Source of the DNA: Flavobacteriales bacterium UBA6051
Lineage (GTDB): Bacteria; Bacteroidota; Bacteroidia; Flavobacteriales_D; Crocinitomicaceae
NCBI GenBank assembly: GCA_002427735.1
Contig: DIYP01000016.1
Span: forward strand, 558,001 to 622,000
Direction: 5' to 3'
Length of the DNA: 64,000 nt
Numbering within the stretch: the first letter of the stretch is position 1; each line of letters opens with the position of its first letter. A program made the translations under genes and the position numbers. The notes under the pieces were generated by a model that did no database searches, was not told where the DNA came from, and worked only from the letters and a program-made list of their open reading frames with translations. Shown here one piece after another: positions 9,740 to 18,778 of the stretch.

Positions 9740-10061
9740 ATCTTCAATTTTTAGTCGTTTTGATTGATCTCAAATTAGGGATTAATCGTGTCCGCACATA
9801 ATTTTTAAAGTCATTCTACTACAATACATAAAAATAGGAGTTCAACTTTCATAAAGATTAAACCCTCATTTATATTAGACAATTAGTTCAGTATATCGTT
9901 TTTGAAACTTCAACAATCAAAGACAGAATCATCAGTATTACAAAACGTGATTACCGCAGTATTGCACACCTTACTTGCCGTCTGTTTTAAGAAATCTTGT
10001 GATCCCTTTACCGGATTTCCAGAGAACTTATAGTACATTTAGTTATACAAAAACAAAAACC
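9740..10061. other. 322-base intergenic region between divergent genes
   Basis: This AT-rich spacer separates the T9SS gene (minus) from the lipoprotein gene (plus) and must hold both promoters. A near-consensus minus-strand -7 box (CTAATTTG) lies around 9772-9779. I see no convincing ORF, strong hairpin or repeat here. Confidence 0.5.
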
Positions 10062-10508
10062 ATGAAAGCTGCCCAACTTACGTTAATCCCATTAATGATC
10101 ATTTTTTTATTTGCGTGTAAAACACAGACGCCACCCGAACCATTAATCGAGCGTAATGAGGAAGTTCGGGAATATATGGATGTTGTTGGAGAACTCGTAG
10201 ATGAGTATTGCACGCTTGTGGAGAAAGTGGTTGATAAGGCAGAAGCACTTGAGGAAAAAAAGGAAAATGGCGAAGAAGCCTCATTTCTTGATGGCCTTGA
10301 CATGTTGGGGAGCGTGGCTACATCTGCATTGAAAATAAAACGCTTGTCCGATGAAATGGAGGAAATGGAAGCCAAACATGTCGAGTTCGAAAAAGAACTT
10401 TCTGCGGCTGACTATGAAGAGTTTTTGGAAATCTACGGAACAACAGTTGCTCGTTTCTATGATATGGCTAAGCGACTAGAGGCTGCGGAAGACAAACAGC
10501 TCAACTAA
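10062..10508 (+). CDS. Predicted lipoprotein with coiled-coil body
   Basis: A 148-residue protein with a lipoprotein signal peptide (lipobox FLFAC, modified Cys19), followed by a highly charged Glu/Lys-rich helix likely to form a coiled coil (residues 30-145). I do not recognise a family. The frame continues upstream to 9975, but the ATG at 10062 places the signal peptide at the N-terminus. Its stop overlaps the start of the GNAT gene by one base (TAATG), so the two are translationally coupled. Confidence 0.75.
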   Translation: MKAAQLTLIPLMIIFLFACKTQTPPEPLIERNEEVREYMDVVGELVDEYCTLVEKVVDKAEALEEKKENGEEASFLDGLDMLGSVATSALKIKRLSDEMEEMEAKHVEFEKELSAADYEEFLEIYGTTVARFYDMAKRLEAAEDKQLN

Positions 10509-10996
10509 TGATCCTCTGTGAAACGGAACGCTTAATTATACGACATTGGAGTCCAAAGGATCTTGCCCCTTTTCAAGCATTGGTTGCTGATCCAGAAGTT
10601 ATGAAGTACATCGGTGATGGTTCTGTACTCTCGCCCGAAAAAGCCTCTGATTACATACAGAATTGCATCAGTAACATCCAAAAAATTGGATGGGCAAGAT
10701 TTGCGGTTGAACTAAAATCAGAACATTCTTTGATTGGTTTTTGTGGGTTCGCGCATTACAATGGTGAGCTTGATTTCGGGTGGCGTTATGCAAAAAAACA
10801 CTGGGGGAAAGGCTATGCTACTGAAGCTGCAAAAGCTGTGCTCGAACTTGGAGTTAAGCGTTTTCAATTCCCTCGAATTGTTTGTTTTGCATTCACGGAG
10901 AACAAAGCCTCTATTCGTATAATGGAGAAAATCGGCTTGCGTTTTGAAGAATTTGCCGAGTTTAACGGCAAAGAAGTGGTCAAATACGTTCTCTAA
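10508..10996 (+). CDS. GNAT family N-acetyltransferase (RimJ/RimL-like)
   Basis: A 162-residue acetyl-CoA-dependent acetyltransferase. The N-terminus ETERLIIRHWSPKDL is typical of the RimJ/RimL-like Acetyltransf_3 branch. The acetyl-CoA binding loop is GWRYAKKHWGKGYATEAA (about 94-111), and ENKASIRIMEKIGLRF near 140 is the conserved C-terminal motif. The target (protein N-terminus or small molecule) cannot be told. Its 3' end overlaps the convergent DMT gene by 4 bases. Confidence 0.9.
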   Translation: MILCETERLIIRHWSPKDLAPFQALVADPEVMKYIGDGSVLSPEKASDYIQNCISNIQKIGWARFAVELKSEHSLIGFCGFAHYNGELDFGWRYAKKHWGKGYATEAAKAVLELGVKRFQFPRIVCFAFTENKASIRIMEKIGLRFEEFAEFNGKEVVKYVL

Positions 10997-11928
10997 GACA
11001 CCGATTTATTCCTTCGAAGTTTTAAAAAAGAACTGGAAGAAGTAATGTAAACTCCGGTAAAAATAAGGAGCATGTACACTATCTTTTCGAGCGTAATTGT
11101 ATTCGTATAATCATCAGCTAAGCCTGCGGCACTTAGGATGAAAGCAAAGAACATAACCAGCACAGGTTGAAGATAAATATAGGCACTCGAAACAGATGGG
11201 CTCACATACTTCAGGCCGAAAACTGTCAGCAAATACGTAAGAAATGTGACACCTACTATCACAAAAATAATCACGTATACCTTATCCAAAGGGATTACTG
11301 AAAAATCGGTTTGTGATAACTCTGTTAGTGTCGGTGGGTATAACATGACAAAGGTCAAACCGAAAGAAAAAACATAGGTAATTACTGTAAGCGGTGCGTA
11401 CTTTTTCATCAAGGGTTTCACAATAACTAGATAAACCGCGTAACTCGCTGCATTGATGAAAATAAACAAGTCCCCCAAAGAAGAATCACCATTACCCGTT
11501 CCGGCAGTTAGCGTTAACAATACTGCACCAGTAGCGCCTAATAGAATTCCAACCGACTTCCTCCAGGTTATTGATTCTTTCAAGATGAAATAGGACAGAA
11601 TAACCACCAAAATAGGATTGATCGTCATAATGATTCCAGAATTAATGGAAGACGTCATGCTCAGACCATGGAAAAAGAATAGTTGATTGACCGTAACACC
11701 AAACAACCCGCATGCTGCCAGCAACAATAAATCTTTACGCTGAACTTTTTCACGAACGAAAAGTAGATTTACAATCCAGAATAAAACAGTAGCGCCAGCA
11801 GCTCTTAAAAAAATAAACACACTTGGTGTGAGATAGTCAGGCATCACTCCTTTGGCCACAACATGATTGGCACCGTAAAGTGCATTAACCAGAAAGAGTG
11901 CAATATGCGCGCGTAAAAGATTCGACAT
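10993..11928 (-). CDS. DMT superfamily (EamA) transporter
   Basis: A 311-residue inner-membrane protein with about ten hydrophobic helices in two EamA repeats (residues 5-140 and 150-300). Family signs are ALYGANHVVAKG in helix 1 and GIIMTINPILVVILSYFILKE at the end of repeat 1. Members export amino acids or metabolites; the substrate is unknown. The ATG lies directly at the end of the terminator of the upstream T9SS gene, so this gene either depends on read-through or has a promoter inside that region. Confidence 0.9.
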   Translation of the reverse strand: MSNLLRAHIALFLVNALYGANHVVAKGVMPDYLTPSVFIFLRAAGATVLFWIVNLLFVREKVQRKDLLLLAACGLFGVTVNQLFFFHGLSMTSSINSGIIMTINPILVVILSYFILKESITWRKSVGILLGATGAVLLTLTAGTGNGDSSLGDLFIFINAASYAVYLVIVKPLMKKYAPLTVITYVFSFGLTFVMLYPPTLTELSQTDFSVIPLDKVYVIIFVIVGVTFLTYLLTVFGLKYVSPSVSSAYIYLQPVLVMFFAFILSAAGLADDYTNTITLEKIVYMLLIFTGVYITSSSSFLKLRRNKSVS

Positions 11929-11952
11929 AAAAAAGGGGAGCCGAAGCTCCCC
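11929..11952 (-). terminator. Intrinsic terminator with TTCG loop
   Basis: On the minus strand a 7-base stem (GGGGAGC/GCTCCCC) closes a TTCG tetraloop and is followed by a T run that ends at the ATG of the DMT gene. It ends the T9SS gene that stops at 11979. Confidence 0.9.
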
Positions 11953-11978
11953 TCAAAAGTATCATTTTAGAACGATTC

Positions 11979-14159
11979 TTATTTTGAAATAATTATCCGT
12001 TCTGTCAGTTCTCCCTCATCAGAAGACACTTTTATAAAGTATAATCCGTCTTGCGCATTTTCAATTACAACTGGAATTACCATGCTTTCACCAACATTTG
12101 TATGATCACTAGAAAGAATAACTCTTCCGGCAGCATCTGTTAGTTCAAGTCGAATGTCAGAGGCAACAAGGTTGGTCAATGAAACAGTTAACTGACCGTC
12201 CGATGGATTAGGGAAAATCTCTACATCTCCAATTACCAATTCATCCAATGCAGAGAAATCGATTGTTACACAAGCCGATGTATCCGAACATGCGCCGCTT
12301 GTTACAATTACAGCGTAATCTCCTGTAAGTGTTGGCGTATAAGACTGATTTGTTTCTCCGGCAATTGCCATATTTCCATTGCCACAGTCAATCCATTGAT
12401 ACGTAGCTCCTGTCTGATTCGCAGAAATTGTGGTTCCTGCTGTTGACGTCGTATTATCAACACCTCCAATCGTAAGGTCCAGTGTAACAACACTATCACA
12501 GCCAGCAGCATTTGTTAAAGTGGCTGTGTACATCCCAGACATATTATACGTGTTTCCATCCGCTGCCCATGTATAAGCAGTGCATTCTGAAACTGTCTCT
12601 GTCGTTGCATCTGGAACGTTAATCGTTAGGTCTAATGTAACAACGCTATCGCAACCAGCGGCGTTCATCACCGTATCCATGTACATCCCAGAGTTCATAT
12701 ATGTGATCCCGTTTTGTGCCCACGTATACGTCTCACACGCAGCAGCCGTCACCATTGAAGATGTTGGTATACATGCAAAGTTTGGTCGAAGTATATACGA
12801 AACATTGAAGGCAAAAAATTCATTGTTTGTCCAGCCTCCATTGGGATTCGTTGGCCAATCAAGCCAAGTCGTCTGAGGCGTGAAGATGTCATTTGAGTAA
12901 GCCAAAGCAAGTGTTGAATCTGGCTCGTTCACCACGACAGTATACATTCCTGTTGCCAAAGAGGCCGGACCTCCATAAATAGGCAGCGTATAAAGTGAGT
13001 CGACGGCATCTAAAATGGTAATCGTATCTGTCTCAGCAACTACCGCGTTAGGCACTCCTGCTGCCATATCATAAACTGATACGTAAATATCTTCACCGTT
13101 CAGGTTTCCAGCTGCGTTGGATAGAAAGAAGGAGACAGAAGTCATATCATCGTTTTGCAGTAGTTCAAACTGTTGTCCGAGTTGTCCACCATTTCCTGCT
13201 CCGATTCCTAAAGACCCAGCGACCACACCATTGTCTCGTGCATAGATACTATCACTCACCAAGTGCGTAAACATCAACGTATCATTGTTTTGGTCTCCAT
13301 CTGCTTCGGTTATTCCTGCAATAATTTCAAATGTATAAAAGTCAGAGGTCGCAGGAGTAAATCCTGGTACCGTTGCAGTTACCGCTGCTCCAGAAGCCAG
13401 AGTAGGAACCGGAGTACTTGATGCGTTATAAACAAGACTCATTGTTCCATCGTAAACGTTTGCGGTAATCATTGCGTTCGTTACGTCATTACCCCCGGTA
13501 TTTGTAATAATAGCGTCCAACTCAATTGTCCCTGTATGATCCAATGGAGTAATCGTGTACTCTTCGTTCGTAGTATCCGAAAGCGCTACGTCAAATGGTA
13601 GTATTACATCAACGGAGATGTTATCTACCATCAATAAAAACATGTCTGTGGAGTTATTTCTCCAGGCAATATAAATGTTCTGTCCTGCATATGCAGAGAG
13701 ATCTGCCGTTCTTGGCGTCCAATTCGAATTCTCCGCTGGATTAGAGTAGATTGCCGTAAACGCTCCGATCGTAGGTGTAGTGGTCGAAACTAACACTTCA
13801 TAACCGTCTGGATATCCTGCATCTGGAGCATTCGCATCCCATGAAACCTGAGCGTTTGCTGGCAAGTTCATGATCTGCGGTGTAATCATCCAATCATCGG
13901 CAGTTCCAGCAGGAGTGTACCATGAATTACTGAATGCGCATGTATCTCCGGCTACTTGCGGAGCGATAAAGTCATCGCGAACAACCCAAGCATCGGTTAC
14001 ATAAGCAGTATTGGCATTAGGAGTTAGTCCATCATTGTTGATTAATGTCCAACCAACTGGAAAAGCACCGTTCAAACCTTGGAAATCTTCCGAGAAAATT
14101 TGTGCATTTGCGTTTTGGGCCATCAATAGAAGGCCACAATAGAGTAGTAGTTTTTTCAT
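11979..14159 (-). CDS. T9SS-sorted secreted protein with choice-of-anchor J domain
   Basis: A 726-residue cell-surface or secreted protein. The signal peptide ends at NANA (about 19). A jelly-roll choice-of-anchor J/cleaved-adhesin-type domain follows (EDFQGLNGAFPVGWTLIN at 24-41). Next come beta-sandwich modules and two near-identical segments ending GCDSVVTLDLTI (about 500-555), then an Ig-like PKD-type region. The C-terminal sorting domain begins at IFPNPSDGQLTV near 650. The function is probably adhesion or binding; no catalytic domain is seen. It has its own promoter (14210-14217) and a terminator at 11929-11952. Confidence 0.88.
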   Translation of the reverse strand: MKKLLLYCGLLLMAQNANAQIFSEDFQGLNGAFPVGWTLINNDGLTPNANTAYVTDAWVVRDDFIAPQVAGDTCAFSNSWYTPAGTADDWMITPQIMNLPANAQVSWDANAPDAGYPDGYEVLVSTTTPTIGAFTAIYSNPAENSNWTPRTADLSAYAGQNIYIAWRNNSTDMFLLMVDNISVDVILPFDVALSDTTNEEYTITPLDHTGTIELDAIITNTGGNDVTNAMITANVYDGTMSLVYNASSTPVPTLASGAAVTATVPGFTPATSDFYTFEIIAGITEADGDQNNDTLMFTHLVSDSIYARDNGVVAGSLGIGAGNGGQLGQQFELLQNDDMTSVSFFLSNAAGNLNGEDIYVSVYDMAAGVPNAVVAETDTITILDAVDSLYTLPIYGGPASLATGMYTVVVNEPDSTLALAYSNDIFTPQTTWLDWPTNPNGGWTNNEFFAFNVSYILRPNFACIPTSSMVTAAACETYTWAQNGITYMNSGMYMDTVMNAAGCDSVVTLDLTINVPDATTETVSECTAYTWAADGNTYNMSGMYTATLTNAAGCDSVVTLDLTIGGVDNTTSTAGTTISANQTGATYQWIDCGNGNMAIAGETNQSYTPTLTGDYAVIVTSGACSDTSACVTIDFSALDELVIGDVEIFPNPSDGQLTVSLTNLVASDIRLELTDAAGRVILSSDHTNVGESMVIPVVIENAQDGLYFIKVSSDEGELTERIIISK

Positions 14160-14209
14160 TTTTGATTTTTTTTACGTTAGGGCAACGCAAGCAATGTGGT
14201 TAATTGCAA

Positions 14210-14217
14210 CAAAGATA
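14210..14217 (-). promoter_or_regulatory. Putative -7 promoter box (TATCTTTG)
   Basis: On the minus strand this is a perfect TAnnTTTG Bacteroidota -7 element, about 50 bases upstream of the T9SS gene at 14159. No TTG is seen at the -33 position. Confidence 0.45.
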
Positions 14218-14235
14218 AAGAACATCTTTGACATT

Positions 14236-14466
14236 TCACTTTTTCTTTTTGGCTGGTGTCTTTTTCGGGTCGGAAAATGTTCCTGAAGAACCACTATTCT
14301 GCACCTTTATTTGACTTGCAGAATCAATTCTTGTTTGTCTGACAGACTCTAGAGAATCCAGCTCGTACTGAGCTTCCTCACTGATCGCTTCCTTGCTATT
14401 CGAACAGTTTGTTAGGAAGCCAACGGCGACAGCTACTGAAACAAAAAAAACATAGCGTACAACCAT
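14236..14466 (-). CDS. Small predicted lipoprotein
   Basis: A 76-residue protein with a hydrophobic N-terminus and a lipobox-like FLTNC (Cys21), then a Ser/Glu-rich linker and a lysine-rich end (DPKKTPAKKKK). I know no family. Its ATG overlaps the stop of the ArsC-like gene by one base, making it the last gene of the kynurenine operon. The lysine-rich tail could contact peptidoglycan or nucleic acid; this is speculation. Confidence 0.65.
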   Translation of the reverse strand: MVVRYVFFVSVAVAVGFLTNCSNSKEAISEEAQYELDSLESVRQTRIDSASQIKVQNSGSSGTFSDPKKTPAKKKK

Positions 14467-14822
14467 TACGATTTTTTAAATGATTCCACCGCAGCCTCTA
14501 CGACTTTCTTCGAGTTGCCGATAAAGACCTCATCTTCGTTGATCATGAATGGACGCTTTAGAAATGTATACTCTTGAAGCATGTATTTTTTATAATCATT
14601 TTCTGTTAAATCCATTTCGTTCAAACCCATTGAGCGATATTTCATGGCTTTCTTAGAAAAGAGTGCTTCATAAGACCCTACTTTTTCTTTCAGGAAGTCA
14701 AGCGTTGCCTCGTCTATATTCTCTTCTTTGATGTTTTGCAATTCAACATCTTTACCAGGATCAATTTCTTTCAAAATCCGTGCATTTGTACTACACGTTT
14801 TTAAATGATATATCTTTTTCAT
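14466..14822 (-). CDS. ArsC/Spx-like thioredoxin-fold protein
   Basis: A 118-residue protein of the arsenate reductase/Spx fold. The N-terminal strand is followed by the active-site loop KTCSTN (Cys10), and FLKRPFMINEDEVFIGN (91-107) matches the conserved RP and loop region of ArsC proteins. Whether it reduces arsenate or acts as a redox regulator cannot be told. Many Bacteroidota carry such a single-Cys member outside any ars operon, and no ars gene is nearby. It begins 2 bases after the preceding gene. Confidence 0.8.
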   Translation of the reverse strand: MKKIYHLKTCSTNARILKEIDPGKDVELQNIKEENIDEATLDFLKEKVGSYEALFSKKAMKYRSMGLNEMDLTENDYKKYMLQEYTFLKRPFMINEDEVFIGNSKKVVEAAVESFKKS

Positions 14823-14824
14823 AA

Positions 14825-15748
14825 TTATCTATTTTGCTGAGTGCCTCTATCCTGATCATTAATTTCCGCAGGGGGACATCCCTTCTGTTTCTTTTCAAAG
14901 GCAAACATATACTTCACGTGAATAAGTAGTGGCCAGTATCGTGTTGAGAACCAGTGAAAAGATGGATTTCCAAATGTGCTTCTGCCACTCACCGTATTAG
15001 CTGGAGCAGGGTTCGTCATTTGAAAGCCCAGAAGTGGAGAACGCACTCCCGGAATGAGATAAGCACCCCGCTTAAGCCTGAAGCCAAACCCTAAACCATA
15101 ATGCAGTTGGGCATGTAACGGAGCTGAATACTGCTGAACTTCAGTCGCTAAAACATAGGGATCTGTTTTCGTTGTTACACGGTAATCTACATTAATTCCC
15201 AGACTGTTATCAAGAAAAAAGTTCGATTTATCCCGCCCTCTATTCTTCTTAAAGTGAATGTTCTTGTGCAAGGAGAAACGACCATAAATGTGACCGAATT
15301 CAAAGTTAAACGGATCGGTACTTGAATTCACAACTGTTCCGAGGCCATCCACAAAATCACGCTGCAAATCTTCTGTTCCCCTAAAATACTTGAACCCTAT
15401 TCCCCAATCGTAATAACTCACCAATACCGTACCGAGCGCCAATGATAACTTAGAACGCTTTTTAGGAAAATGGAACATTCCTATCTCGGCGTACCCTCCG
15501 AGACGACCTCTGGGATCCGGTATATAATTGCCACGAAAACCTCCAACCGCTGGTGTGGATTCATAACTGTCATTCTTCAGCTTACTCATGAGGTAAGTTG
15601 CTCCCAGCTGAAATTGCAATCCGTAATTGGCCAATGATCTCAAATCCCGTTTTCCAAAGGCCTGTTTTCTACTTGAAGGGGTTAGGTCGCGTTGCCCAAA
15701 AACGCCAAATGACAAAAAACTTAGGGTTAATACTGTTATCCACTTCAT
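14825..15748 (-). CDS. Predicted outer-membrane beta-barrel protein
   Basis: A 307-residue protein with a signal peptide (cleavage after VFG, near 18) and alternating hydrophobic/polar strands with many aromatic residues (GYAEIGMFHF, IYGRFSLH, HYGLGFGF, LLIHVKYMFAF). The pattern suggests a beta barrel. No family is recognised. Its ATG overlaps the kmo stop (ATGA), so it is co-translated with a cytoplasmic kynurenine enzyme. A role in uptake of a tryptophan-derived compound is conceivable but unproven. Confidence 0.7.
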   Translation of the reverse strand: MKWITVLTLSFLSFGVFGQRDLTPSSRKQAFGKRDLRSLANYGLQFQLGATYLMSKLKNDSYESTPAVGGFRGNYIPDPRGRLGGYAEIGMFHFPKKRSKLSLALGTVLVSYYDWGIGFKYFRGTEDLQRDFVDGLGTVVNSSTDPFNFEFGHIYGRFSLHKNIHFKKNRGRDKSNFFLDNSLGINVDYRVTTKTDPYVLATEVQQYSAPLHAQLHYGLGFGFRLKRGAYLIPGVRSPLLGFQMTNPAPANTVSGRSTFGNPSFHWFSTRYWPLLIHVKYMFAFEKKQKGCPPAEINDQDRGTQQNR

Positions 15749-17097
15749 GCTTCTATTTTTTCCAAAATTCTTTGCATCACCTCATCGCTGTCCCAATTCG
15801 ACTCAATGTCCGGCCTATCCATCACTTGCTTCATAATGTCATCTTGTCTTTTTCCACTTTGGAGTGCCTCGCTATACCGAATATTACTAAAGGTGACTTG
15901 AGAATATAACGGCAACCATTTATCTGGGTACAACTCAGAGAATTTTGCTTCAATTTTCTTTTGCAAAAGAAACTTTGGGTCTGCCACATAATCACGCATT
16001 ACATAATAATTGTGCAGTGAAAGATCTTGTAACGCGTCCCCATCAGGTTTGCGTACTTCGCTATATTCTTCAAATACAGCGTCCCAATTCTCATTGTGTT
16101 TTCTCATGAGCTCAGCAAGCACCGTACAATCTTCAAACCCACCATTCATGCCTTGACCATAAAAAGGAACTGTAGCATGAGCAGCATCTCCCATCAAGGC
16201 GACTTTCCCATCATGCCATGGATAAGAACGCATAATGGCTAGCGAAGAGAGCGGGTGATCTTCCCAGGCATCAGCAATATTCGGCATCATATCGTAAAAG
16301 TCAGGGAATGTTGTTTTGAAGAATCGATCTACTGCTTCTTTGCTTTTTAATTGATTAAACGAATTTTCATCGCCGTCGTATGGCATGAACAAGGTGCATG
16401 TAAACGACCCATCTTCATTAGCCAAAGCAATGAGCATAAAACGACCACGCGGCCATATGTGCAACGCATTTTTATCTAGTGGATAAGAACCATCTTCATT
16501 TGCCGGAAGTAATATCTCTCGGTAACCATCTGCAATGTAATGCTGACTAAAATTAAAGCGATCAATCTTTTGAAAAGCATTATATCGAACTGCAGAAAAT
16601 GCTCCATCAGCCGCAAAAATAACGTCAGCCTCAGCGCTGAAGGCTTCTCCCGTCGTTTTATTCTTTAAATGAACAACTCCCGCTTTTGTATCCGCGCCAG
16701 TGCACTCTATATTATAATGAATCTCGGCGTTTCCATATTCTTCGGCAATATCCATCATTCTGGCATTCACGCCTCCGCGCGAAACAGAATAAATCGCTTC
16801 TCCTTCTTTACCATAAGGCTGGTGCGTTAAATTACCCTCTAAATCATGCATGATTCTGCCGTACATAGGAATGGCAATTTTCCGAATTTCATCTCCCACA
16901 CCAACAGCGTCAAGTGCTGTCCAACCTCTTTTTGACAGAGCAAGGTTGATGGATTTTCCTGCAGAGATCTCTGCTTTTCGAATATCCGGTCGACGCTCAT
17001 AAATGGTCACCTTATAACCTGCTTTGGATAAATAAACTGCCCAAAGGGATCCAACCAATCCGGCTCCAACAATGATTGCACTTTTACTCTGTTCCAT
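15745..17097 (-). CDS. kmo: Kynurenine 3-monooxygenase
   Basis: A 450-residue FAD- and NADPH-dependent hydroxylase that converts L-kynurenine to 3-hydroxykynurenine. The FAD-binding GAGLVG is at residues 11-16, followed by the acidic end of the Rossmann strand (YERRPD). The second FAD motif GDAAHATVPFYGQGMNGG, near 305, is the KMO form of the GD motif. Eukaryotic and bacterial KMO share this length. It follows kynU and a small membrane-protein gene and overlaps the next gene by 4 bases. Confidence 0.95.
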   Translation of the reverse strand: MEQSKSAIIVGAGLVGSLWAVYLSKAGYKVTIYERRPDIRKAEISAGKSINLALSKRGWTALDAVGVGDEIRKIAIPMYGRIMHDLEGNLTHQPYGKEGEAIYSVSRGGVNARMMDIAEEYGNAEIHYNIECTGADTKAGVVHLKNKTTGEAFSAEADVIFAADGAFSAVRYNAFQKIDRFNFSQHYIADGYREILLPANEDGSYPLDKNALHIWPRGRFMLIALANEDGSFTCTLFMPYDGDENSFNQLKSKEAVDRFFKTTFPDFYDMMPNIADAWEDHPLSSLAIMRSYPWHDGKVALMGDAAHATVPFYGQGMNGGFEDCTVLAELMRKHNENWDAVFEEYSEVRKPDGDALQDLSLHNYYVMRDYVADPKFLLQKKIEAKFSELYPDKWLPLYSQVTFSNIRYSEALQSGKRQDDIMKQVMDRPDIESNWDSDEVMQRILEKIEA

Positions 17098-17121
17098 ATT
17101 TTATTCTTTAATTCTGCTCAA

Positions 17122-17340
17122 TTATTTCTTCCAACCTTTAGAGTAGGGTGTTTCGAAATATGAATTCCGTTGTCGTTCTGCCCTTTTTTTCTTGTGCAAA
17201 ATGGCACTCATGCGCCAAACAACAATCCCACCAACCAATACAGCACCCGTTTGAATCGCTAAATTCATATATGTCGAAACCTCATTTAGAGCGCCCGAAT
17301 ATTTGACTTTAATTAGTGTTTGTATTGTGAGTTCGTCCAT
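17122..17340 (-). CDS. Small single-pass membrane protein in the kynurenine operon
   Basis: A 72-residue protein with a short N-terminal segment, one transmembrane helix at about 26-44 (hydrophobic, Gly/Val-rich) and a strongly basic cytoplasmic-type tail (HKKKRAERQRN). No family is recognised. It sits between kynU (14 bases away) and kmo (24 bases away) on the same strand. KMO enzymes are often membrane associated, so it could be an anchor or adaptor for KMO; this is inference from position only. Confidence 0.65.
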   Translation of the reverse strand: MDELTIQTLIKVKYSGALNEVSTYMNLAIQTGAVLVGGIVVWRMSAILHKKKRAERQRNSYFETPYSKGWKK

Positions 17341-17354
17341 CTTTTTTGTTTCAA

Positions 17355-18635
17355 TTACTGGATTGCACTTTCAAGACACTGCCCAAAACGGAAGCAATCT
17401 TCAAAAGAGTTGTAAAGCGGTGCTGGAGCAATACGTATAACGTTCGGCTCACGCCAGTCAGCAATAACCCCCTGTTCTGTTAAAACATCAAACAAATCCT
17501 TTCCTTGTCCATGGGCCAAAATAGAAAGCTGTGCACCACGCTTGGACTTATCTGCTGGAGTAATTATTTCGAAAGTACAACGCTCTGCGTTGCGCTCAGA
17601 AATGTCCTTGATAATAAATTCGAGATAGCCCGTAAGCACATCACGCTTTTGTCCTATTCGATCCATTCCGGCCTCTTCAAAAATTTCCAAAGAAGCAAGA
17701 TGTGCAGCCATTCCTAACACTGGAGCATTACTCAACTGCCAACCCTCTGCTCCGCGCATGGGGTTGAATCCCGGCTCCATTTGAAAACGCGTTTCTTTAT
17801 CATAGCCCCACCAACCTGCAAAGCGTGGCAATTCGGGTTTGTACGCATGTCGTTCATGAACAAACATACCAGAAACACCTCCGGGAGATGAGTTCAGATA
17901 TTTATATCCACACCACGCTGCAAAATCAACTCCCCAATCGTGCAATTTTAAGTTAATGTTTCCCGCGGCATGCGCCAAGTCAAAACCAACCTGGGCGCCA
18001 ACAGCATGACCAGCAGCCGTAATTCTTTCCATATCAAAAAGTTGGCCTGTATAATAATTCACGCCACCGATCATAACCATGGCTAACTCATCACCCAATT
18101 CTTCAATTTTACCGATGATGTCTTCCTCATTTATCAAGTGCTCCCCTGCTCGCGGCTCAATTTCGATAAGATCCTTTTCCAAATCTAGGCCATGGAATTT
18201 AACCTGAGACTCGAGTGCATATTGGTCGCTCGGAAAAGCTTTTGCCTCACACAAGATTTTCGTTCGTTTACCCTCTGGTCGATAAAAAGAGACCATCAAT
18301 AAGTGAAGGTTTGTTGTTAATGAATGGGTAACTACTACCTCTTCTGGTTTTGCCCCCACTACGTTAGCGGCCATTTCAGTCAAATTTTCATGGTAGGCAA
18401 ACCAGGGTCTTTTCGCCAAAAAGTGTCCTTCTACACCGTACTTTGCCCAGGCATCCAATTCCTCCTTGATTCTTTCCTCAACTGTTTTTGGCTGAAGCCC
18501 AAGTGAGTTTCCCGTAAAATAAACAACCTCTTTTTCGTGAAATGTAGGAAAATAGAACTTACTTCTGAATGATTTAAGAGGGTCCTTAGCGTCCATTCCC
18601 TTTGCAAAATCCAATGTATTGCTATAACTCATCAA
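17355..18635 (-). CDS. kynU: Kynureninase
   Basis: A 426-residue PLP enzyme that cleaves kynurenine or 3-hydroxykynurenine to anthranilate or 3-hydroxyanthranilate plus alanine. The PLP-binding Lys245 lies in WCGYKYLNSSPGG, FDLAHAAGN at 218-226 holds the Asp and His of the cofactor pocket, and FTGNSLGLQP at 40-49 is the N-terminal signature. Two adjacent ATGs (18635, 18632) are possible. It is the first gene of a six-gene operon and has a good promoter at 18667-18695. Confidence 0.96.
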   Translation of the reverse strand: MMSYSNTLDFAKGMDAKDPLKSFRSKFYFPTFHEKEVVYFTGNSLGLQPKTVEERIKEELDAWAKYGVEGHFLAKRPWFAYHENLTEMAANVVGAKPEEVVVTHSLTTNLHLLMVSFYRPEGKRTKILCEAKAFPSDQYALESQVKFHGLDLEKDLIEIEPRAGEHLINEEDIIGKIEELGDELAMVMIGGVNYYTGQLFDMERITAAGHAVGAQVGFDLAHAAGNINLKLHDWGVDFAAWCGYKYLNSSPGGVSGMFVHERHAYKPELPRFAGWWGYDKETRFQMEPGFNPMRGAEGWQLSNAPVLGMAAHLASLEIFEEAGMDRIGQKRDVLTGYLEFIIKDISERNAERCTFEIITPADKSKRGAQLSILAHGQGKDLFDVLTEQGVIADWREPNVIRIAPAPLYNSFEDCFRFGQCLESAIQ

Positions 18636-18666
18636 TTCGTTTTTTCGGATGATTAACCAACATTTT

Positions 18667-18695
18667 CAAAGATAACAAATACCATCGCTTTTCAA
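18667..18695 (-). promoter_or_regulatory. Promoter of the kynurenine operon
   Basis: On the minus strand, TTG (18695-18693) and TATCTTTG (18674-18667) are 18 bases apart. This matches the Bacteroidota -33 TTG / -7 TAnnTTTG consensus, with a leader of about 30 bases to the kynU ATG. Confidence 0.6.
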
Positions 18696-18778
18696 TGATG
18701 TGCTTACTTCCAAATAAACATACTTGGAGTCGTGAAAATCTTTTTCTCTAATTTTATTCGAAAATAATACCTCTCCTT

